Source: Planctomonas deserti
GTDB lineage: Bacteria > Actinomycetota > Actinomycetes > Actinomycetales > Microbacteriaceae
DNA length: 64,000 nucleotides
Direction: 5' to 3'
NCBI RefSeq assembly: GCF_003067705.1
Contig: NZ_QANL01000001.1
Location: 868,001 to 932,000 of the forward strand
Below are positions 57,688 to 64,000 of this stretch, piece after piece. Every line of letters begins with the position of its first letter. The stretch's first letter is position 1. A program made the translations under genes and the position numbers. The notes under the pieces are model-generated. The model was not told the origin of the DNA, searched no databases, and saw only the letters and a list, made by a program, of their open reading frames with translations.

Positions 57688-58353
57688 CTAGGCCGAGCGA
57701 CCCAGCGGACTCTCGTCCAGGTGGGCCAGGAGGTCGGCGGGGTCGTCGTAGACGGCGATCGCGCCGGCGCCGCGCAGCTCCTCCTCGGAGATGCCGCCAC
57801 TGCGCAGCCCGATCGTCACGACGCCCGCTGCCGCGGCGGACTTGATATCCCAGATGCTGTCACCCACGAAGAGGGCATCGTCGGCGTCCGTCTCGCCCTT
57901 TTCGAGGGCGACCTCGACGACGTCCGGCTCGGGCTTGGCGGTCTCCACATCGGACGACGACGTCATCGCCCACACGGCGTCCTCCACCTCAAGCACCTCC
58001 CGAAGGAGCTCGAGCTCCTCGTCGGGTGCGGATGTGGCGAGCACGACCCGCATGCCGCGCTCGGCGACCGCCGCCAGCAGTTCTCGCGCCCCCGGCAGCA
58101 CCTTCAGGCGCGGGCCGAGGGCCTGGTAGTACTCCGCGTGCAGCTCCTTGGCGCGGTCGCGCTGCTCGTCGGTCGCGTCGGCGAGGACCGTCTCGAGGAG
58201 CATCGCAGAGTCCTTCCCGATGGCCCGGTGCAGGTGCCAGGCGCTCACGGGGAAGCCCGCGTCCGCGGCCGCGCGCTCCCAGGCGTCGACGTGCAGGTAG
58301 TTGGAGTCGACGAGGGTCCCGTCGATGTCGAACAGGACGGCGGACAGGGGCAC
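57688..58353 (-). CDS. HAD-superfamily hydrolase (beta-phosphoglucomutase/phosphatase-like)
   Basis: 221 residues. The HAD motifs are FDIDGTLVDS (D9 nucleophile, D11), motif II SAPD, Lys in ETAKPEPDV and the acidic FVGDSIWDI. A helical cap follows motif I. It hydrolyses a phosphate monoester, target unknown. GTG 58353 has AAGGAG 6 bases upstream. Confidence 0.9.
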   Translation of the reverse strand: MPLSAVLFDIDGTLVDSNYLHVDAWERAAADAGFPVSAWHLHRAIGKDSAMLLETVLADATDEQRDRAKELHAEYYQALGPRLKVLPGARELLAAVAERGMRVVLATSAPDEELELLREVLEVEDAVWAMTSSSDVETAKPEPDVVEVALEKGETDADDALFVGDSIWDIKSAAAAGVVTIGLRSGGISEEELRGAGAIAVYDDPADLLAHLDESPLGRSA

Positions 58354-58464
58354 GACGACTCCTTAACGGAACAACGGGGGAGCGTTTCAGCGTAGGCGCG
58401 CCCGCCGCCCCGTGCGGGCCAGATCTGTCCCACCTGGCGAGCACGAGGGATAACACTTGAGCAC

Positions 58465-58956
58465 GTGCGGGGGAAACGGAAGCGGCAGCGATTGCCGACA
58501 TGGTGGCTCTTCATCGCGTCTGGGATCGGATTGGTGATGGCACTCATGGCGGCGTCGATGAACGACTGGCTGAAGGCCGGCCTCTTTGCTGCCACTGTCG
58601 CCGCAGGCTGGGCCTACAACCGCTGGAACACGGAGGTGATCGAGAGGGTGAGCTTCGGCCGATCGGTCGAGAAGGCTGTCCGCGTCGCCGTCCGGCGCCT
58701 GCAGCGGGACGTCCTGCACGTCGCCCCACTGACCAGCGGGAGGTATGCCGGGCATTACGCGATCATCGACCTCATGGACGACGCGTGGGAGGTCACGGTC
58801 ACGAAAGCGAGCTTCCTGCCGCGACGGCCCGACGCCGGCCTGTACGGTCTTTCGGATTCCGAGCTGGAGGAGTTCCTGTCGGCGTCCGGAGGCCGAGTCA
58901 TCCCACCGGGGACCTATGCGCGGTCGGTGCTGTCCTCCCTCGGCTACGCCGGCTGA
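58465..58956 (+). CDS. Hypothetical membrane protein
   Basis: 163 residues. A basic N-terminus (RGKRKRQRLP), then two adjacent membrane helices (about 13-30 and 35-50) and a soluble alpha/beta domain of about 110 residues ending SSLGYAG. I do not recognise the family. Start is GTG 58465; no strong ribosome site is visible. Codon use (GC at third positions) is like that of neighbours, supporting a real gene. It stands alone between divergent and convergent neighbours. Confidence 0.65.
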   Translation: MRGKRKRQRLPTWWLFIASGIGLVMALMAASMNDWLKAGLFAATVAAGWAYNRWNTEVIERVSFGRSVEKAVRVAVRRLQRDVLHVAPLTSGRYAGHYAIIDLMDDAWEVTVTKASFLPRRPDAGLYGLSDSELEEFLSASGGRVIPPGTYARSVLSSLGYAG

Positions 58957-58985
58957 CCGACGTCAGCGGTGCGGGAAGCCGAACA

Positions 58986-59010
58986 CGGTCCCTGAGCCTG
59001 TCGAAGGGAC
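58986..59010 (-). repeat. Dispersed 25-bp repeat, copy I
   Basis: CGGTCCCTGAGCC-TGTCGAAGGGAC, the exact inverse of copy A. It lies between the ends of two converging genes. Confidence 0.85.
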
Positions 59011-59018
59011 GGAACCCG

Positions 59019-60119
59019 TTAGGCGACCGTCGTGTTGAAGAGGAGCCCCAGCGCGTAGGTGGCGCCCGCCGCTCCGAAGCCGATCGCGAGCTGGCGCAGC
59101 GCCCGGGCGAGGGGCGGTCCGCCGGACAGCAGCCCCACGACCGCGCCCGTGCCGAGCAGCGCGATGCCGACCAGCACCGACGCGACGAGTACGGCGGGCG
59201 TCCCGCCCAGGCCGAAGAGGTACGGCAGCACGGGGATGGCGGCGCCGGACGCGAAGAAGCAGAAGCTCGAGACCGCGGCGCTCATGCCGGTGCCGATCGC
59301 CTCGTGGTCGACGAGCGCGATCGGCGCCGTGGGGGAGGCGGGACGCCCGGGCTGCAGGTCGGCGAGCACCTCGGCGGCGTGCTCACGCGCCGCCTCCGGG
59401 CTCATGCCGCGGGCGCGGTAGACCAGGGTGAGCTCGTTCGCGTCCACGTCGAGGTGGGGCAGCGCCCGCTTCGCCTCGGGATTCGGGGTGGACGCCTCGA
59501 GCAGCTCGCGCTGCGACCGCACGGACACGTACTCGCCCGCGCCCATCGACAGCGCGCCCGCGAGAAGGCCCGCCAGCCCGGTGGCGAGCACGGCGGGGGT
59601 CGGCAGACCGGTGGCGCTTACGCCGAGCACGAGGGCGAGGTTGCTGACCAGGCCGTCGTTCGCGCCGAACACCGCCGCTCGGAAGGTCCCGGAGAGTCGG
59701 TTTCGGCCACGGGTGGCGAGGCCGCGCAGCACCTCCTCGTGGATGCGCTCGTCGGCGGCCATGCGATCCGTCGCGTCCGCGTCGGCCTCGTAGGGTGAGC
59801 GGGCCTCGGCGCGCTGCGCGAGCGCGAGCACGAAGACGGAGCCGAAGCGGCGGGCGAGGAAGCCGAGCAGCCGGGTGCGGATGTCACCGCGACGGGGCTT
59901 GCCGACGCGGTCGCCGAGCAGCTCGATCCAGTGCGCGGCGTGCCGCTTCTCGGCCTCGGCGAGCTCCAGCAGGATCTCCCGCTCCTCGCCGGTGCGGCGG
60001 CTGGCGAGGTCGCGGTACACCGCCGCCTCCGCGTGCTCGTCGGCCAGGTAGCGTCGCCACCGGCGCACGTCCGCCGGGGACGCGGGTGGCCGGGACGCGT
60101 GATCCGTTGCTTCTGTCAC
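59019..60119 (-). CDS. VIT1/CCC1 family Fe/Mn transporter with ferritin-like domain
   Basis: 366 residues. The N-terminal 130 residues form a ferritin/rubrerythrin-like helical domain (DEHAEAAVYRDLA; EEREILLELAEAEKRHAAHW) with Glu and His ligands for iron; the rest is a VIT1/CCC1 transporter with GANDGLVSN, SMGAGEYVS and five membrane helices. It moves Fe(II) or Mn(II) out of the cytoplasm or binds excess iron. GTG 60119 is preferred (GACAAT ends 6 bases upstream, typical sequence start TEATDH); ATG 60137 is possible. Confidence 0.88.
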   Translation of the reverse strand: MTEATDHASRPPASPADVRRWRRYLADEHAEAAVYRDLASRRTGEEREILLELAEAEKRHAAHWIELLGDRVGKPRRGDIRTRLLGFLARRFGSVFVLALAQRAEARSPYEADADATDRMAADERIHEEVLRGLATRGRNRLSGTFRAAVFGANDGLVSNLALVLGVSATGLPTPAVLATGLAGLLAGALSMGAGEYVSVRSQRELLEASTPNPEAKRALPHLDVDANELTLVYRARGMSPEAAREHAAEVLADLQPGRPASPTAPIALVDHEAIGTGMSAAVSSFCFFASGAAIPVLPYLFGLGGTPAVLVASVLVGIALLGTGAVVGLLSGGPPLARALRQLAIGFGAAGATYALGLLFNTTVA

Positions 60120-60239
60120 CCGTCGATTGTCTCGCATGACCGGGATCGCCCCGCCGGATCCGACCGGAGCCGCCCCGGCGCGAGCCCCGGTGGACACGAT
60201 CCGCCCGAGCCCCCGGGAGCGAGAGGTGCCAGCCCAGGG

Positions 60240-60692
60240 TCAGCGTGGTGCCCTGCCCGTGGCGGCGAGCTCGCGCCTGGCCCGCGAGAGTGCCGCCTCC
60301 AGCTCGTGGATGCCGCACTCCAGGCCCTGGTGCGGCAGGTGGCCCTCGGTCCACAGCCACTGCGCGAGGCGCCCGACGAGCACGACCTGCGAGCGGGCCG
60401 CGGCCGGCGTGCGCAGGCGGTGCTCGGGCGCGAGGTAGCCGGGGAGCGCGAACAGGAGGTCGTCGGCATGCATGGTGCGCACGAACGCGCCGCGCGGCGT
60501 GAATTGGCGCTCGGCGTTCAGGAGGGCGAGCGATCCCGTGGTCAGGGTGTCGTCCGCATGCTCGTCGAGGTAGGCCTCGAGGTCGGCGCGGACGGCACGG
60601 GTGCGGGATGCGGCGGCGGGGGACTGGCCGTCGACCTGGTCCCGGAAGAAGACGTCGAAGAGCGGAGCGAGGGTGGGGGAGCGCTTGGTCAT
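60240..60692 (-). CDS. Conserved hypothetical protein
   Basis: 150-residue soluble protein, mostly helical, with SPTLAPLFDVFFRDQVDG at the N-terminus and LVGRLAQWLWTEGHLPHQG near the C-terminus. I do not recognise a known domain. ATG 60692 is preceded by CAGACT ending 6 bases upstream, so the mRNA might be leaderless. It is transcribed in the same direction as its neighbours but with gaps of 79 bases or more. Confidence 0.65.
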   Translation of the reverse strand: MTKRSPTLAPLFDVFFRDQVDGQSPAAASRTRAVRADLEAYLDEHADDTLTTGSLALLNAERQFTPRGAFVRTMHADDLLFALPGYLAPEHRLRTPAAARSQVVLVGRLAQWLWTEGHLPHQGLECGIHELEAALSRARRELAATGRAPR

Positions 60693-60771
60693 GCGAGGAG
60701 TCTGGCCGCCACCACCGACACGAGGGCGGCCTCGGCGGCGGCCTGTGGAGAGCCGCCAGCCGATGCCCGGC

Positions 60772-61449
60772 TTACAGGAGGAGCGTGCGCAACTCGTCCA
60801 CGGAGTGCGCGATCGCGACGGCGCCCTCGGCCTCCGCCGGCGTCCCGTAGCCCCAGGTGACGTGGATGGTCGGCACGTCGTGGGCCGCGGCGCCCTGCAC
60901 GTCGTGCTCCCGGTCGCCGACCATGATCACGCGCTCGAGGCTGACGTGCTTCTCCCGCAGCCGGCGCAGGGCCTCGGCGACCACATCGGCCTTCGCGCTC
61001 CGCGACTCGTCGTCCGTGGCGCCGGCGATCTCGGTGAAGCGCCGGATGAGACCGAAGTGCTCGAGGATCGGCATCGCCTGCGACTCGGGCTTCGACGTCG
61101 CGAGCGAGAGCGGGATGCCGGCGCGGTGCACGTCGCGGAGCAGCTCCGGGATGCCCGGGTACACGGTGATGCCCTCGGTCAGGTCCTGATGTGCGAGCTG
61201 ACGGTAGATCTTGAGTGCCTGACGGCTCTGCTTCTCGTCCATGCCCGCGAAGTCGCGGAAGGCGTCGAGGATGGGCGGGCCGACGTAGCGCAGCAGGCCC
61301 TCGGGCGAAGGGACGGGCAGCCCCATCCGGTCGAGGGTCACGGCGAGGCGCGAGGTGATGCCCGAGGCGGAGTCCGTGATGGTGCCGTCAAGGTCGAACA
61401 GGATGCAGGTCCACGGCTTTGTCACGACTGCCGGGGCGAAGGTGGTCAC
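60772..61449 (-). CDS. HAD-superfamily hydrolase (phosphoglycolate-phosphatase-like)
   Basis: 225 residues with FDLDGTITDS (nucleophile Asp), motif II LATSKPES and motif III/IV KADVVAEAL and VGDREHDVQGAAAH. The cap domain is of the Gph/PGPase class. It may remove 2-phosphoglycolate or a related metabolite made during DNA repair or oxidation. GTG 61449 follows TAGGAT by 7 bases. Confidence 0.9.
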   Translation of the reverse strand: MTTFAPAVVTKPWTCILFDLDGTITDSASGITSRLAVTLDRMGLPVPSPEGLLRYVGPPILDAFRDFAGMDEKQSRQALKIYRQLAHQDLTEGITVYPGIPELLRDVHRAGIPLSLATSKPESQAMPILEHFGLIRRFTEIAGATDDESRSAKADVVAEALRRLREKHVSLERVIMVGDREHDVQGAAAHDVPTIHVTWGYGTPAEAEGAVAIAHSVDELRTLLL

Positions 61450-61456
61450 TCCGCCG

Positions 61457-61462
61457 ATCCTA
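61457..61462 (-). promoter_or_regulatory. -10 box (TAGGAT) of leaderless HAD gene
   Basis: TAGGAT on the minus strand ends 7 bases before the GTG at 61449. Confidence 0.55.
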
Positions 61463-61491
61463 TTCGCCCGCCCAGGAAAAGGGCCGGGGCA

Positions 61492-62187
61492 TCAGAACAG
61501 CCGGAGGTGCGAGTCGTCCAGCCCGCGCATGGCGTCGTAGTCGAGCACGAGGCAGCGGATCCCGCGGTCCTGGGCGAGCGTGCGCGCCTGCGGCTTGATC
61601 TCCTGGGCTGCGAAGACGCCCGTGACGGGTGCGAGGTGCGGATCGCGGTTCATGAGCTCGAGGTAGCGCGTGAGCTGTTCGACCCCGTCGATGTCGCCCC
61701 GGCGCTTCAGCTCGACCGCGACCGAGCGGCCCTCCGCGTCCCGGGCGAGAATGTCGACCGGCCCGATGGCCGTCATGTACTCCCTGCGTACGAGGGTGTG
61801 GCCCTCGCCCAGCAGGTCGATCTGCTCGGCGAGCAGCTTCTGCAGGTGCGCCTCGACGCCGTCCTTCTGCAGCCCGGGGTCGGCCCCGAGGTCGTGCTCG
61901 CTGTCGTGCAGGACCTCGTGGATGGAGACGACGAGCATGTCGGCCGTCTTGGCCTGGCTCACCCGCCACACCTGCGTGACGCCGGCCTCGACCTGGGCGT
62001 CGTCGGGCTCCACGGTGCTGAACGCGGCGGGCGGGCTCATCCAGTTGAGCGGCTTGTAGGAGCCGCCGTCGGAGTGCACGAGCAGGCTCCCGTCGGCCTT
62101 GAGCACCAGCAGGCGCGTGGCGAGGGGCAGGTGCGCGCTCAGGCGCCCTGCGTAGTCGACGGAACAGCGGGCAATGACGAGACGCAC
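61492..62187 (-). CDS. nucS: Endonuclease NucS (EndoMS), noncanonical mismatch repair
   Basis: 231 residues. N-terminal DNA-binding/dimer domain and C-terminal nuclease domain with D145 (GPVDILA), E159 and K161 (VAVELKRR), the catalytic set of the archaeal and actinobacterial enzyme. NucS cuts both strands at mismatches and replaces MutS/MutL, which actinobacteria lack. The last residues DSHLRLF look like a sliding-clamp binding motif (for the DnaN at 16739-17887). GTG 62187 follows TAAGCT by 7 bases. Confidence 0.95.
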   Translation of the reverse strand: MRLVIARCSVDYAGRLSAHLPLATRLLVLKADGSLLVHSDGGSYKPLNWMSPPAAFSTVEPDDAQVEAGVTQVWRVSQAKTADMLVVSIHEVLHDSEHDLGADPGLQKDGVEAHLQKLLAEQIDLLGEGHTLVRREYMTAIGPVDILARDAEGRSVAVELKRRGDIDGVEQLTRYLELMNRDPHLAPVTGVFAAQEIKPQARTLAQDRGIRCLVLDYDAMRGLDDSHLRLF

Positions 62188-62194
62188 GGCAACG

Positions 62195-62200
62195 AGCTTA
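62195..62200 (-). promoter_or_regulatory. -10 box (TAAGCT) of leaderless nucS
   Basis: TAAGCT on the minus strand ends 7 bases before the nucS GTG; no ribosome site. Confidence 0.55.
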
Positions 62201-62305
62201 ACCGGGCATCGTGCCGGGTCCGTTTCACCGCCGCGGGAACTGCCCGTGCGCGCCGGGGCAGACCGCGCGCCGGTTCCGACCGCGGCGTCGCGGTGCGCGA
62301 CCCGG

Positions 62306-63556
62306 TCAGGCCGCTCGAGGCGCCTTCTCCGGCTCGCGCGCGGATCCTGACACGATGCCCGCGACGGCCACGAGGATGAGCACGACGAGCAGGCCGTTGA
62401 GCAGACCGAAGTGCTCGCCGAGGAAGCCGATGGCGGGCGGTCCGACGAGGAACGCGCAGTAGCCGATGGTGGCGACGGCGCTCACCCGGGCGCCCGCCGT
62501 GCGCGGGTCGTCCGCGGCGGCCGACATGCCCACCGGGAAGCCGAGTGCGGAGCCCAGGCCCCAGAGCACCACGCCGACGACCGCGACCGCCGGCGCGGGA
62601 CCGAAGATCACCAGCAGCAGGCCGACGGCGGCGAACACCGCGGAGACGCGAAGCACCGGAACCCGGCCGAAGCGGTCGAGCAGGGGCACGCCGGCGATCC
62701 GGCCCACCGTCATGGCGGTCACGAACACGCCGAACACGAGCGCCCCCGTTGTGTTGTCGACCCCGTGGCCGTCGACCATGGCGAGCGCGAGCCAGTCGTT
62801 CGCCGACCCCTCGGCGAACGCCATGCCGAGGATGATGAGCCCGATGAGGATCGTGCGCGGGTCGCGCCAGATCGCGAGGCGGCTGCGCCACGTGCTCTCC
62901 GTCGGGTTGCCCTGGGCGTCCCTGGTGTCGTGGGCGACGTTCTCGTGCAGCACGAAGCGGGCGGACGCGATGGCGGCCGCGATCATCACCGCGGCGATGA
63001 CGGCCGTGTGCACGGCGATCGGTACGTTCGCACCCTCGGCGAGAGCACCGGCACCGGCTCCGGCCACCGTGCCAAGGCTGAATGCCGCGTGGTACAGCGG
63101 CATCACGGTGCTGCCCAGCACGCGCTCGTTCGCGGCGCCGGACACGTTCATGGCGACGTCGCACATGCCGCTGCCGGCACCGAAGACGGCGAGGCCGGCG
63201 AAGATCAGCAGGAAGGACGGGCCGACGGTCGCGCCGATGCCGGCCAGCAGGAAGCCGATCGGGCCGCCGATGAGGCACGCGACCATCGTCACCTTGGCGC
63301 CGAAGCGGGCCAGGATGTGGCTCGACGCGAGCAGGCCCACGATGGACCCGGCGGCGAGCCCGAAGATGAGGGCGCCCATTTCGAGCGTCGATGCCCCGAG
63401 GGCGTCCCGGACGGCCGGCACGCGGGAGACCCAGCTCGCGAGGCCGATGCCGGAGAGGAAGAAGATCACGAACAGCGCGTTGCGCCAGGCGGTCGCCTGC
63501 CGGCGCGGGATGTCCGCCCCCGGCGTCGATGCGCGGTGTTCGGTCGTGTCGGCCAT
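62306..63556 (-). CDS. MFS transporter
   Basis: 416-residue major facilitator protein with 12 helices; a charged loop ([22 protein letters not shown] in part) separates the two halves. The family pattern ([33 protein letters not shown]) is that of the YbjJ/fucose-permease-like group. The substrate is unknown. ATG 63556 (MADTTEH) is chosen because the 64 codons before it are arginine-rich and not membrane-like. Confidence 0.88.
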   Translation of the reverse strand: MADTTEHRASTPGADIPRRQATAWRNALFVIFFLSGIGLASWVSRVPAVRDALGASTLEMGALIFGLAAGSIVGLLASSHILARFGAKVTMVACLIGGPIGFLLAGIGATVGPSFLLIFAGLAVFGAGSGMCDVAMNVSGAANERVLGSTVMPLYHAAFSLGTVAGAGAGALAEGANVPIAVHTAVIAAVMIAAAIASARFVLHENVAHDTRDAQGNPTESTWRSRLAIWRDPRTILIGLIILGMAFAEGSANDWLALAMVDGHGVDNTTGALVFGVFVTAMTVGRIAGVPLLDRFGRVPVLRVSAVFAAVGLLLVIFGPAPAVAVVGVVLWGLGSALGFPVGMSAAADDPRTAGARVSAVATIGYCAFLVGPPAIGFLGEHFGLLNGLLVVLILVAVAGIVSGSAREPEKAPRAA

Positions 63557-63636
63557 GGCGAAACCTGTGCTTCCTGCGGTGAGCGGAACTCGAAGCGATG
63601 TGGGGCGCGACTCCCCGATCGGCGCCGCTGATAACG

Positions 63637-64000
63637 TTACCGGCCGGGCACCGGATCCGGGCCCGCAACGAGCCATGCGCCGCTCTGCACGCGGAGGCCG
63701 AGCGTCGCGGCGCGGGCGCCGATGTAGCCTAGGCCGAACGCGAGCCACAGGGCGACGAGGGCCTGCTCTCCCCGCAGCCCGAGGGCAGACACGAGCGCGA
63801 GCAGCGGAAGATAGACCGCGAGGTTCACGAGGCCGGTCCAGGCGAGGTAGCGTCCGTCGCCCGCCCCGATGAGCACCCCGTCGAGCACGAAGACGTACCC
63901 GGCGAGCGGGATGCCGACCGCCATCACGAGCACCGTCGCCGAGAGCAGACCCGCGACCTCGGCATCGGACGTGAAGACGCCCGGCAGAACGCCGGATACG
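63637..64000 (-). CDS. MATE family efflux transporter, C-terminal part
   Basis: The frame runs off the right edge, so only the last 120 codons are seen. They give three to four membrane helices with PGVFTSDAEVAGLLS, GIPLAGYVFVLDGVLIGAGDGRYLA and LWLAFGLGYIGAR-type segments, the end of a DinF-like MATE multidrug/oxidised-compound exporter. The assignment rests on the VLDGVLIGAGD motif typical of this group. Confidence 0.85.
   Translation of the reverse strand, partial: VSGVLPGVFTSDAEVAGLLSATVLVMAVGIPLAGYVFVLDGVLIGAGDGRYLAWTGLVNLAVYLPLLALVSALGLRGEQALVALWLAFGLGYIGARAATLGLRVQSGAWLVAGPDPVPGR

Overview
This window is the replication-origin region of a high-GC Gram-positive actinobacterium. Family-level clues (a DUF6049 gene before murJ, a second YidC/KhpB block with a short GndA next to dnaN, DUF222/HNH relics with flanking 25-bp repeats, and a hypothetical gene before ppiA) fit Microbacteriaceae such as Microbacterium or a close relative. 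This placement comes from gene content and remembered synteny, not from a database search. No rRNA, CRISPR array, integrase or intact insertion sequence is visible.

Layout. 1-6252: end of a DUF6049 gene, murJ, trxB-trxA behind a SigR-type promoter, an aminotransferase and a D-Ala-D-Ala ligase. 6253-8796: 2.5 kb without a credible gene, holding six parS sites. 8797-13851 (minus strand): parB, parA, rsmG, khpB/jag, yidC, yidD, rnpA, rpmH. 14241-25866 (plus strand): dnaA, oriC, dnaN, gnd, recF, dciA, gyrB, gyrA, DUF3566, then tRNA-Ile(GAT) and tRNA-Ala(TGC). The sequence of genes from dnaA through tRNA-Leu follows the order known from the Mycobacterium tuberculosis origin (Rv0001 to about Rv0020c), with one large exception.

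That exception is 26479-34543, an eight-gene catabolic island on the 3' side of tRNA-Ala: a tripartite tricarboxylate transporter (tctC-tctB-tctA), a TIM-barrel sugar isomerase/decarboxylase-like enzyme, a fused DhaK-DhaL kinase, an RpiB-type isomerase, a PdxA-type dehydrogenase and a GntR/FCD regulator. Nearly all junctions overlap by 4 bp, so it is one operon. It most likely degrades a four- or five-carbon sugar acid through erythrulose phosphates and/or a phospho-tetronate. The exact combination (PdxA with a DHA-kinase-type kinase and no DUF1537 kinase) does not match a pathway I can name with certainty.

34673-50332 returns to conserved housekeeping content: NUDIX hydrolase, ppiA, rhomboid protease, crgA, class E sortase, a 52-residue membrane protein, pabA/trpG, a broken DUF222-HNH gene flanked by repeats, then the cell-wall/Ser-Thr phosphorylation operon pknB-pknA-pbpA-ftsW-pstP-fhaB-fhaA on the minus strand, and tRNA-Leu(CAG). 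50890-56239 is a ribose-type sugar ABC transporter (DUF2291, ATPase, permease, lipoprotein) behind LacI-like operator half-sites, followed by a small beta-hydroxyacid dehydrogenase. 56322-64000 holds a large inverted repeat, two MFS exporters, two HAD phosphatases, a VIT1/CCC1 metal transporter with a ferritin-like domain, two hypothetical proteins, the mismatch endonuclease NucS and the end of a MATE transporter.

Two regulatory themes stand out. At least six genes have a TANNNT -10 box ending 6-7 bases before the start codon with no Shine-Dalgarno sequence, the signature of leaderless mRNAs. Separately, a 25-bp repeat (CCCTTCGACAGGCTCAGGG core) occurs about nine times, always between genes or around the HNH relic.
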